The notes under the pieces were generated by a model that had not been told where the DNA came from, did not search any database, and was given only the letters and a program-made list of their open reading frames with translations. From assembly GCA_946902985.2 (NCBI GenBank), contig OX336397.1:189352813-189416812 (forward strand): 64,000 nucleotides of DNA. The letters are read 5' to 3'. Shown here one piece after another: positions 1 through 8,689 of the stretch. The position numbers and the translations under genes are program-made. How positions within the stretch are numbered: position 1 is the stretch's first letter; the number at the start of each line of letters is the position of its first letter. The stretch is from Meconema thalassinum. Lineage: Eukaryota > Arthropoda > Insecta > Orthoptera > Tettigoniidae.

Positions 1-38
1 AGCCTGTTTACAGGTATGCAAGTACTGAAGCCGCTGGA

Positions 39-625
39 TTAGCTTACTGGGATTGTTCCAGTAAACAAATTTAACATATGATTTTTTGGGTGTAAACCAT
101 TATCATCATCATCATCATTATCATCATAATCATCATCATCATCATCATGGTTATCATCATCAATATAATTATCATCAATATAATCATCATCACTATTACT
201 ATCTAATCCTTTTTGTTCATCTTGCAATGCAAAAACCTTTGGCATAGTTTGTGTTGTCTTTGATAGTGTTAGAGGTTTCTTAGACGTTAACGACTGTCCT
301 AACATGTCTTTTTCAGGAGATAATAAATGCTCTTTAACAAACAAAGCACTATCTTGAGCCACACTATTTTTTTCTTGGTCTTGCTTTTTTACCTTGGTTA
401 GAGTATTTTGTCCATTTAAATGAGTATTATTTTGAGATTTACAATGATGATCGATTGAAATAAGTATGTTGGAGCCTTTTGTCTTAATCATTCCTCGACA
501 CTTTTAGATCGTTGTTTCGAACAGCACCAAATAACAGTTCCATTTTTATTGGTTCGTTTCACAATATACGAATATCCTTTATAGTATGCGTAAGGCTTAC
601 CATACCTAGTCACTGATACTTCCAT
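39..625 (-). pseudogene. FLYWCH gene 2, left-arm copy of element A, frameshifted
   Basis: This is the inverted counterpart of the gene at 4586-5173. The start at 625 matches the right-arm ATG. At about 505-511 a run of five A (sense strand) has become four, shifting the frame inside the FLYWCH domain between the second zinc cysteine and the HxC ligands. The rest stays open from 491 to 39 and contains the Asp/Asn-rich stretch encoded by a GAT microsatellite. Loss of one A relative to the right arm makes this a recent, single-hit pseudogene. Confidence 0.85.
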
Positions 626-795
626 GTCAACTGTCAAGCATAGACTAAGCTCTAGTAAAGTCAACTTGGTAATAAGAATACTAGTTTAATGTGAGAGCAA
701 ATATGGATCCAAAGAGTTCAGGTAAAAGTGGAAGCAAATAAGCAAATATTAGAACCAAGAGTGGGGTTAAAAGTGGTCGCAAAGTGGTAGACCCA

Positions 796-1476
796 TTACA
801 CAATAATTTCAGCATGACGAAGCTCTTGTTCAATTTCTTTTATTTCCCAATCGTGACCGATATGCCCAGCTTGTCGTAAAGCATGCAATTGTCGAAGCCG
901 TTGAATTAGCTTACTGGGTTTGTTCCAGTATACAAATTTAACAAATGGATTTTTAGATGTAAACAAAGCACTACCATTATCATGATCATTATCATCATCA
1001 TCATTATCATCATCATAATCACCATTATCATCATGACCAGCATCACTGTTACTATATAGTCCTTTTTGATCCTCTTGCAATACCATTTTATTTATAGTCT
1101 GAGTTGATTTTGATAGTGTTGAAGGTTTCTTGGACGTTGACAATTGTCCTAACATGACGTTTTGAGGACATGATAAGTCCTTTTGAACAAACACTGCACT
1201 ATCTTTAGCCGCAATATCGTTTTCTTGAACTTGCTTTTTAGCATTTTGATAATTGTTTGTAAACAGTAAGCGTGGTTCGTTTCGAGCACTACATTGATGA
1301 ACACTCACACTTAAAACCTTTCAATTTTTACTTTTCAGATTGCCTCGACATTTTGTTGACCTCTCTTTTGAGCATCGCCAGAATATTATTCCATTCACAT
1401 TCTGGCGATTATAGTTATAGGAGTAGCCTTGATAGAGTGCACGTAGCCTACCTTTGTTGGTTGTAATAAGTTCCAT
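796..1476 (-). pseudogene. FLYWCH gene 1, left-arm copy of element A, nonsense codon
   Basis: This is the inverted counterpart of the intact gene at 3735-4415, with the ATG at 1476-1474. One G-to-T change turns Gly52 (GGA) into TGA at 1323-1321, right after the two zinc cysteines and before the HxC pair, so the FLYWCH finger cannot be completed. Downstream the frame is open to 796. Only a few other differences separate the arms, such as Asp to Ala in the acidic region. Confidence 0.9.
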
Positions 1477-1563
1477 AGTAGTAACTGACCTGTCAGTACG
1501 ATGTTCACACTACAAAGATTACAATTGTTTTGCTGATGGAGTGAACTACCATAAGCTTATATA

Positions 1564-1945
1564 TTGGCTTATGTGTTGGCTTTTTGTGTTGGCTTTTTGT
1601 GTTGGCTTTTCGTGTTGGCTTTTGTGTTGGCTTTTCGTGTTGGCTTTTCATGTTGGCATTTCGTGTTGGCTTTTGTGTTGGCTTTTCGTGTTGGCTTTTT
1701 GTGTTGGCTTTTTGTGTTGGCTTTTCATGTTGGCATTTCGTGTTGGCTTTTGTGTTGGCTTTTTGTGTTGGCTTTTCGTGTTGGCTTTTTGTGTTGGCTT
1801 TTCGTGTTGGCATTTCGTGTTGGCTTTTCGTGTTGGTTTTTTGTATTGGCCTTTCATGTTGGCTTTTTGTATTGGCTTTTCGTGTTGGCTTTTTGTGTGG
1901 GCTTTTTGTGTTGGCTTTAGTATTGGCTTTTGTATTGGCTTATTT
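1564..1945. repeat. 12-13-bp minisatellite, element A left arm
   Basis: Repeated units read TTGGCTTTTTGTG or TTGGCTTTTCGTG with 12- and 13-bp variants and occasional ATTGGC or TTGGCATTT forms. The unit contains few stop codons on either strand, so long artificial open frames (Lys/Gln/Thr-rich on one strand, Cys/Trp/Phe-rich on the other) run through it. I do not call these coding. Confidence 0.95.
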
Positions 1946-2040
1946 GACAAGTTATTTGTGTCAATGTATTTAGTGGATTTTTTGTTGGTGTTGGAAAGTA
2001 GTTGAATGAGAGGGAATATTTAAAGACTTAACCTCAGCTC

Positions 2041-2090
2041 ACTAACCTAACCTAACCTAACCTAACCTAACTTTACCTAACCTAACCTTT
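2041..2090. repeat. TTAGG-type telomere-like repeat, element A left arm
   Basis: Tandem CCTAA units with one interruption (CTTTA). This is the complement of TTAGG, the common insect telomere repeat. A shorter block lies at about 2206-2230. The mirrored copy is at 3112-3171. Confidence 0.9.
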
Positions 2091-2583
2091 CAACTCTCAG
2101 ATATTAATTAAATTCTGTGCATAATCGAGTTGGAATCCAAGACCTCAGGGGTAAAAAAAAACAATTATTTTTGACGGCTTATTTTGGTAACTTATTTTAA
2201 TGGCTAACCTAACTTTACCTAACCTAACCTCAGCTCACTTTGGATGTTACTAGTAAGTGTTCATATCCTCTGCTAGGTAGCATGCTAGTAGTACAGGTAG
2301 TGCTCATATTTACCGCTAGGTAGCGGAAACATACTTTGCATGTTGCATGTGACACTTGTGAAGTTTAACCACATGCAAGACGTGCTTGTATAAGTTCTCT
2401 ATTTAAACTCAATATACAATTAACCACTAAATGTTCAGAACTAACATGTATAGCCATGTTTAGGGTATATAGGAGACCCTTAGCAAGAAAGGCTGTCTAA
2501 CCCACGAGTGTACAGCCTTGTCATACGCAGTAAGCACCTGTTGGCAGAAAACAACAACAACAACAATTTGAGAAAGCCAACAA

Positions 2584-2617
2584 AAAACTGTTTCCTTTAA
2601 ATACCTTAATGGATATG
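2584..2617. other. Asymmetric spacer at the centre of palindrome A
   Basis: 34 nt between the last pairing bases of the arms (GCCAACAA at 2576-2583 with TTGTTGGC at 2618-2625). It differs from the spacer of element B by one base and lies in the same orientation relative to the window. Confidence 0.85.
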
Positions 2618-3111
2618 TTGTTGGCTTTCTCAAATTGTTGTTGTTGTTGTTGTTTTCTGCCAACAGGTGCTTACTGCGTATGACAAGGCTGTACACTCGT
2701 GGGTTAGACAGCCTTTCTTGCTAAGGGTCTCCTATATACCCTAAACATGGCTATACATGTTAGTTCTGAACATTTAGTGGTTAATTGTATATTGAGTTTA
2801 AATAGAGAACTTATACAAGCACGTCTTGCATGTGGTTAAACTTCACAAGTGTCACATGCAACATGCAAAGTATGTTTCCGCTACCTAGCGGTAAATATGA
2901 GCACTACCTGTACTACTAGCATGCTACCTAGCAGAGGATATGAACACTTACTAGTAACATCCAAAGTGAGCTGAGGTTAGGTTAGGTAAAGTTAGGTTAG
3001 CCATTAAAATAAGTTACCAAAATAAGCCGTCAAAAATAATTGTTTTTTTACCCCTGAGGTCTTGGGTTCCAACTCGATTATGCACAGAATTTAATTAATA
3101 TCTGAGAGTTG

Positions 3112-3171
3112 AAAGGTTAGGTTAGGTTAGGTTAGGTAAAGTTAGGTTAGGTTAGGTTAGGTTAGGTTAGT
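3112..3171. repeat. TTAGG-type telomere-like repeat, element A right arm
   Basis: Tandem TTAGG units with one interruption (TAAAG), the mirror of 2041-2090. A shorter block lies at about 2976-3000. Confidence 0.9.
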
Positions 3172-3269
3172 GAGCTGAGGTTAAGTCTTTAAATATTCCC
3201 TCTCATTCAACTACTTTCCAACACCAACAAAAAATCCACTAAATACATTGACACAAATAACTTGTCAAA

Positions 3270-3645
3270 TAAGCCAATACAAAAGCCAATACTAAAGCCA
3301 ACACAAAAAGCCCACACAAAAAGCCAACACGAAAAGCCAATACAAAAAGCCAACATGAAAGGCCAATACAAAAAAGCCAACACGAAAAGCCAACACGAAA
3401 TGCCAACACGAAAAGCCAACACAAAAAGCCAACACGAAAAGCCAACACAAAAAGCCAACACAAAAGCCAACACGAAATGCCAACATGAAAAGCCAACACA
3501 AAAAGCCAACACAAAAAGCCAACACGAAAAGCCAACACAAAAGCCAACACGAAATGCCAACATGAAAAGCCAACACGAAAAGCCAACACAAAAGCCAACA
3601 AGAAAAGCACACAAAAAGCCAACACAAAAAGCCAACACATAAGCC
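3270..3645. repeat. 12-13-bp minisatellite, element A right arm
   Basis: Units GCCAACACAAAAA and GCCAACACGAAAA with 12-bp variants, the mirror of 1564-1945. Copy numbers and unit order differ between arms, as expected for a slippage-prone array. It lies directly upstream of the FLYWCH gene 1 promoter. Confidence 0.95.
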
Positions 3646-3647
3646 AA

Positions 3648-3680
3648 TATATAAGCTTATGGTAGTTCACTCCATCAGCA
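3648..3680 (+). promoter_or_regulatory. Predicted core promoter of FLYWCH gene 1 (TATA box plus initiator)
   Basis: TATATAAG at 3648-3655 is followed 29 bp later by ATCAGCA, an arthropod-like initiator with A at 3677. The gene's ATG follows at 3735. The same pair occurs in both arms of element B (33791-33798 with TCAGCA near 33820, and its mirror near 31857). This is a motif match only; transcription was not tested. Confidence 0.5.
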
Positions 3681-3734
3681 AAACAATTGTAATCTTTGTA
3701 GTGTGAACATCGTACTGACAGGTCAGTTACTACT

Positions 3735-4415
3735 ATGGAACTTATTACAACCAACAAAGGTAGGCTACGTGCACTCTATCAAGGCTACTCCTATAACTAT
3801 AATCGCCAGAATGTGAATGGAATAATATTCTGGCGATGCTCAAAAGAGAGGTCAACAAAATGTCGAGGCAATCTGAAAAGTAAAAATGGAAAGGTTTTAA
3901 GTGTGAGTGTTCATCAATGTAGTGCTCGAAACGAACCACGCTTACTGTTTACAAACAATTATCAAAATGCTAAAAAGCAAGTTCAAGAAAACGATATTGC
4001 GGCTAAAGATAGTGCAGTGTTTGTTCAAAAGGACTTATCATGTCCTCAAAACGTCATGTTAGGACAATTGTCAACGTCCAAGAAACCTTCAACACTATCA
4101 AAATCAACTCAGACTATAAATAAAATGGTATTGCAAGAGGATCAAAAAGGACTATATAGTAACAGTGATGATGGTCATGATGATAATGGTGATTATGATG
4201 ATGATAATGATGATGATGATAATGATCATGATAATGGTAGTGCTTTGTTTACATCTAAAAATCCATTTGTTAAATTTGTATACTGGAACAAACCCAGTAA
4301 GCTAATTCAACGGCTTCGACAATTGCATGCTTTACGACAAGCTGGGCATATCGGTCACGATTGGGAAATCAAAGAAATTGAACAAGAGCTTCGTCATGCT
4401 GAAATTATTGTGTAA
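3735..4415 (+). CDS. FLYWCH zinc-finger protein 1 (element A, right arm)
   Basis: 226 aa, intact. Residues about 9-62 form a FLYWCH-type zinc finger: the GYSYNY stretch, Trp33, Cys35, Cys43, His60 and Cys62, giving a C-x7-C then H-x-C ligand set. FLYWCH belongs to the WRKY-GCM1 group of DNA-binding fingers known from insect regulators and DNA transposons. The middle is Ser/Thr-rich, followed by an Asp/Asn run at about 145-170 encoded by a GAT microsatellite, then a C-terminal part rich in charged residues with a helical look (WEIKEIEQELRHAE). The start follows a TATA/initiator pair. It lies tandem to a second FLYWCH gene 170 bp downstream. Likely a DNA-binding protein of the element; the function is inferred. 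Confidence 0.8.
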   Translation: MELITTNKGRLRALYQGYSYNYNRQNVNGIIFWRCSKERSTKCRGNLKSKNGKVLSVSVHQCSARNEPRLLFTNNYQNAKKQVQENDIAAKDSAVFVQKDLSCPQNVMLGQLSTSKKPSTLSKSTQTINKMVLQEDQKGLYSNSDDGHDDNGDYDDDNDDDDNDHDNGSALFTSKNPFVKFVYWNKPSKLIQRLRQLHALRQAGHIGHDWEIKEIEQELRHAEIIV

Positions 4416-4585
4416 TGGGTCTACCACTTTGCGACCACTTTTAACCCCACTCTTGGTTCTAATATTTGCTTATTTGCTTCCACTTTTACCTGAACTCTTT
4501 GGATCCATATTTGCTCTCACATTAAACTAGTATTCTTATTACCAAGTTGACTTTACTAGAGCTTAGTCTATGCTTGACAGTTGAC

Positions 4586-5173
4586 ATGGAAGTATCAGTG
4601 ACTAGGTATGGTAAGCCTTACGCATACTATAAAGGATATTCGTATATTGTGAAACGAACCAATAAAAATGGAACTGTTATTTGGTGCTGTTCGAAACAAC
4701 GATCTAAAAAGTGTCGAGGAATGATTAAGACAAAAGGCTCCAACATACTTATTTCAATCGATCATCATTGTAAATCTCAAAATAATACTCATTTAAATGG
4801 ACAAAATACTCTAACCAAGGTAAAAAAGCAAGACCAAGAAAAAAATAGTGTGGCTCAAGATAGTGCTTTGTTTGTTAAAGAGCATTTATTATCTCCTGAA
4901 AAAGACATGTTAGGACAGTCGTTAACGTCTAAGAAACCTCTAACACTATCAAAGACAACACAAACTATGCCAAAGGTTTTTGCATTGCAAGATGAACAAA
5001 AAGGATTAGATAGTAATAGTGATGATGATTATATTGATGATAATTATATTGATGATGATAACCATGATGATGATGATGATTATGATGATAATGATGATGA
5101 TGATGATGATAATGGTTTACACCCAAAAAATCATTTGTTAAATTTGTTTCCTGGAACAATCCCAGTAAGCTAA
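4586..5173 (+). CDS. FLYWCH zinc-finger protein 2 (element A, right arm), C-terminus out of frame
   Basis: 195 aa from the ATG that aligns with the starts of its paralogues; an upstream in-frame ATG at 4547 would add 13 residues. The FLYWCH finger is intact (Trp33, Cys35, Cys43, His60, Cys62). A Ser/Thr-rich middle and an Asp/Asn run follow. After the acidic run the frame ends at 5173, but another frame from 5122 to a TAA at 5281-5283 encodes a tail matching that of FLYWCH protein 1 (lysine/leucine-rich, ending in an Ile-Ile-Val). One base is missing at about 5114-5121, and both arms of A share the lesion, so it predates or was copied between arms. Confidence 0.7.
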   Translation: MEVSVTRYGKPYAYYKGYSYIVKRTNKNGTVIWCCSKQRSKKCRGMIKTKGSNILISIDHHCKSQNNTHLNGQNTLTKVKKQDQEKNSVAQDSALFVKEHLLSPEKDMLGQSLTSKKPLTLSKTTQTMPKVFALQDEQKGLDSNSDDDYIDDNYIDDDNHDDDDDYDDNDDDDDDNGLHPKNHLLNLFPGTIPVS

Positions 5174-5336
5174 TCCAGCGGCTTCAGTACTTGCATACCT
5201 GTAAACAGGCTGGTCATACTAAATATGAGGAAGAACTTTTGGATATAGAAAATGAGCTTCGTGATGCTAAAATTATAGTGTAATGAATCCATGTAACCGC
5301 TTAAACTATTTCATAACAATACATGTAATATTTTCT

Positions 5337-5575
5337 ACCACTTTGCTACCACTTTTCTAGTTTGCTACCACTTTTCTACCACTTTGCTACCACTTTTCTA
5401 CTACTTTTCTGCCAGTTTTCTACCACTTTTCTGCCACTTTGCTACCACTTTTCTACTACTTTTCTGCCACTTTTCTACCACTTTTCTACCACTTTTCTAC
5501 TACTTTTCTACCACTATATTACCAATTGTCTACCACTTTGCTACCACGTTTCTACCACTTTTCTATCACTTTAAA
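5337..5575. repeat. 11-12-bp minisatellite (TACCACTTTTC type)
   Basis: Roughly twenty units of CTACCACTTTT with variants (CTACTACTTTT, CTGCCACTTTT, CTACCACTTTG). It lies between FLYWCH gene 2 and the FLYWCH 3 pseudogene of element A. The single units after FLYWCH gene 1 (CTACCACTTTGCGACCACTTTT at about 4421-4442) look like a short version of the same motif. Confidence 0.9.
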
Positions 5576-5676
5576 CTGTACATATTAAATATAAAAGCCA
5601 ACGCTAAATAATTCTATTACCAGAACCGAGATAACCTTTGTAGCGTGCAAATCATACTAACAGGTTAGTTACTACT

Positions 5677-6071
5677 ATGGAACTTTCTCCAACTAACCGA
5701 GGTAAACAACGTGTACTCTATAAGGCTACTCTTATAACTATAGACGACAAAATGTAAAAGGAATAATATTCTGGCAATGCTCGAAACAGAGGTCAACAAC
5801 ATGTCGAGGCAATATGAAAAGTAGAAATAGTGTGGTTTTAAGTATGAATGATCATCAATGTAGTGCTCCAGACAAAACACTAATGGTATTGACAAAAAAT
5901 CATCAGAATGCTAAAAAGTTAGTACAAGAGAAAGATGTTGCTACTCAAAATAGTGCATTGTTTGTTGAGCAACGTTTAACCCCTGTTGTAAAAGTTATGT
6001 TGTATCCATCTTCCACGCATCAAGTCATCAACATCACAGACTATGCAAGAAGTAGTGTTGTTGTTGTTTGA
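5677..6071 (+). pseudogene. FLYWCH gene 3 (element A), frameshifted
   Basis: A third paralogue. The upstream bases (GTTACTACT before ATG) and first codons match gene 1. A 1-nt deletion at about 5722 (CTCTATAAGG where gene 1 has CTCTATCAAGG) breaks the frame before the finger. The remainder, in the shifted frame, still shows WQC, C-x7-C and HQC ligands and runs to the stop at 6069-6071. Its C-terminal part (TQNSALF, RLTPV, PSST) is the same as that of FLYWCH gene 2 of element B, which shows B carries a chimera of genes 2 and 3. Confidence 0.85.
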
Positions 6072-6392
6072 AGGGGCTGAACTACAAAGTCATCTGCCCT
6101 TGATATGCAAGTGGATCGAAAAGGACTAGATAGTAATAGACAAAAGAGAGTTGTAGTTTGTATATAACTATTGTACAAGTACTTACATTAAATAAATAAA
6201 AATAGTGTATGGATATTGTCTGTTTTTCTTAATTGCTATCCCTATGTCCCACTATTAATGCAATTGTTAACCATCATCATTCTCTGACTATGTTCGCAAA
6301 GAGAGTGACCTTAAACATACACTCTATTTATGGTTTGTGTACCGAGTACACAATAATACAGTGTGGTCAAGCCATGTTGAGGCAATAGTTAT

Positions 6393-6477
6393 ATCAGGTA
6401 AGGGATTCGAACCCTTGCTTTCTTGTACAGAAAATTTGAACTTAAGTCAAACACCATAACCACTCGGTCAACCTGAC
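6393..6477 (-). tRNA. tRNA-Leu (anticodon TAA), possibly decaying
   Basis: 85-nt class II tRNA by eye. The acceptor stem is GTCAGGT with ACCTGAT (one G:U at the end pair), the D stem ACC/GGT, the anticodon stem TTTGA/TCAAA with loop CTTAAGT giving anticodon TAA, the long variable arm pairs TTTCT with AGAAA, and the T stem is AAGGG/CCCTT with loop TTCGAAT. Box B (GGTTCGAATCC) is perfect. Box A (TGACCGAGTGG) has one departure from consensus. No T-run follows the 3' end closely, so transcription is doubtful. It lies inside the right arm of element A, in the segment that replaces element B's IAP module. Confidence 0.75.
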
Positions 6478-6762
6478 TGTTACTAATTTAATTATTTTTG
6501 TGGACTTGAGTGTTTATAAAACTTTTTCCAGTATACATTGACTAAACCACTTGTTTGTTTTGAAATATAGATTTTGTTTTGTTTGACCATAACATTGCAG
6601 TTATGAGTCTTGTGAACTGGGTGTTTAATATAGGGTTGAAGGCATTTTAAAATAATTTTAGAAAAGCTCTTAGGTATCGTGTCATGGATTTTAGTAATGC
6701 ATTACTGTTCGTTGACTAACATTTACCGTTACACAACATTATTTTGGTGAGCTCTACATGTT

Positions 6763-6910
6763 GTTGTTTGAGTCGTCAGTCTTTTGACTGGTTTGATGCA
6801 GATCTCTATGCCTCCCTGCCCCGAGCGAAACGTCTCATTTCTATATAGCTACCACACACTACATTCAAGGCTATCTGTTTAACATATTATAACCTTGGAT
6901 CTCCCCTACA
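6763..6910 (-). mobile_element. LINE 3' end fragment
   Basis: Contains TTTTGACTGGTTTGATGCAG, the reverse complement of the 3' end seen at about 56235-56255 (CTGCATCAAACCAGTCAAAA). So it is a piece of the same non-LTR family in the opposite orientation, within element A's right arm. Confidence 0.6.
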
Positions 6911-7143
6911 AGCTCTTGGGTTCAATTCCTAGATTTAACACAAACTTTTAAAAGTGGTATGATAACTAAAACTAGTCTACTCAGTCTCGGGTGGTCCAAA
7001 TAAGTAGAGAGGGTTTGATTCACACCTCAACCATAGAGCACTATGTTCTTTTCTTTTTTAAATAATGATAGCCATTTGTTTAATTTCACATTTCACACAT
7101 TGCAATTTGTCAATTTTCCATTTGCATTTTTTTAAATGACAGT

Positions 7144-7690
7144 TTGATGTTTTTCAATTTCATGATATGGAAACATGGATTTTTCCACTTTCATATTTAC
7201 ACATTTGTCAATTTCCCATTTGCATATATTTTCTTAAATGTCCGTTTAAGGTTTTTAAAATTTTGTCTATCTGGAAACATGGATTTTCCATTTTGCTGTT
7301 TACAATTTTTTTTATATTTATTTTGTGTATGTTGAAAAAAATCGATATTTCCAAAACAAGATTTTCTATTTTTCATTTTATGATTTTGTAAATAATATTA
7401 ATGTGAGTGCTTGACCATGGATTTTCCATTTTGTTGTTTACACATTTTTTATATATTTATTTTGTGTATGTTGAAAAACGATATTTCCAAAACAAGATTT
7501 TTTATTTTTCATTTTATGATTTTGTAAATAATATTAATGTGAGTGCTTGACCATGGATTTTCCATTTTGTTGTTTACAAATTTTTTATATATTTATTTTG
7601 TGTATGTTGAAAAACGATATTTCCAAAACAAGATTTTTTATTTTTCATTTTATGATTTTGTAAATGATCTTAATGTGAGTGCTTGGCCAT
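7144..7690. repeat. Tandem array with unit of about 135 bp (element A cargo region)
   Basis: Units carry GGATTTTCCATTTTG, then TTTATATATTTATTTTGTGTATGTTGAAAAA-like sequence split by SNPs, then CGATATTTCCAAAACAAGA. Copies of the first motif start at about 7281, 7419 and 7554, with a diverged unit upstream from 7144. Very T-rich. Absent from element B. Confidence 0.85.
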
Positions 7691-7989
7691 GGCAATAATA
7701 CAGTCTATGTTGTGTGAACCTGTGCAATTTTTTATTCACACATGTTGTACACTACCTATACCTCTGTGTGTACAGCGCTCCTTGCTTCGTGCATGTTCAT
7801 ACATGTTTGTCTTTCCCTTTCCACCTGTGTTCTCTCTTACATTACCCCTCCCCCTCTCCCTCCCTTCACCAGCCCACCACTGCTGTTTGCAGCTCTTGTC
7901 TATCTATTGGTTGTGACATCATTCCCACAAGTTGCATCATACTTTTTACTGATTCAGCGATTCCCACGCTTTGAAGATTCTGTTATCGT

Positions 7990-8217
7990 GCACGTGGACA
8001 GCTAACGTCCCAGGCAAACACCTGTGGTAGATCAAATTTCACGTCAACTTGCATTTTGTCACGTACGAAGCAAAACAGGATGTCACTTGTTAACAGTTAT
8101 CATGCACGTGGACAGCTAACGTCCCAGGCGAACACCTGTGGTAGATCAAATTTCACATGAACTTGCATTTTGTCACGTACGAAGCAAAACAGGATGTCAC
8201 TGGTTTAGCATACATGT
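7990..8217. repeat. 114-bp tandem pair, element A
   Basis: Two copies beginning GCACGTGGACAGCTAACGTC at 7990 and 8104. The same 114-bp pair is in both arms of element B; element C copies have one unit each (near 11055 and 17567). From here to 9655 the sequence matches the outer part of the family's arms. Confidence 0.9.
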
Positions 8218-8689
8218 CATCTCACACGTGTATTCGCTCTTCCCTGCCACCATAATGGTCAGATTATTTCACCTTCAAGCGTCATTGTCATTTTCCATTG
8301 CACTTGTTGTCAAGTCAGATCAACGCCTTCCCATAAGCTCAATTGATATTCACCTCCTGCTCCTCGGCAAGTTTGTTTTCTGTACTCGCTTCGACCAACA
8401 TAGAACCAAGTTCTCATCACCGTTTACACGTTAAAGGTAAAATGTGAGAAAAAACGCACGCTCGCTCTGTCATACACCGACCCGCCGAAATAGCGATTGA
8501 TCTATTGAACACAGCCACCATGGTCAGCGACAGGTTCGTTGAAACACACACACACCCAGCCGTATTGTCTCTCTCAACCACCACGCTTCATGGACATTAT
8601 AAACAGGTAAAGAAAAAGAAAACGTTTTTTCAACATGTATGGCGTTAGGCCCTTTGTGAATTATCTTTTTGGAAAAAAACATCTACCAC

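Larger units (their letters stand above)
1..5211. repeat. Core palindrome of element A with 34-nt spacer
   Basis: The first bases, AGCCTGTTTACAGG, are the reverse complement of the bases ending at 5211, and the match runs to the centre with scattered SNPs and indels. The pairing breaks only at 2584-2617, a 34-nt asymmetric spacer. Minisatellite and GAT-repeat lengths differ slightly between arms, so the arms are separate copies that have drifted a little. Confidence 0.95.

Noticed and set aside
1454..2005. Long open frames (100-183 codons) through the minisatellites on both strands, encoding Cys/Trp/Phe-rich or Lys/Gln/Thr-rich repeats
   Set aside because: The 12-13-bp unit lacks stops in most frames, so several frames are open at once and unit lengths vary without regard to frame. 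Not coding.
2460..2696. A 78-codon frame crossing the centre of palindrome A (and 32688-32921 in B)
   Set aside because: It reads through the hairpin spacer, so it is its own mirror over most of its length; an artefact of the inverted repeat.
3112..3171. A true telomere end or chromosome-fusion site
   Set aside because: The TTAGG blocks are short, interrupted and part of each element copy, so they do not mark a chromosome end.
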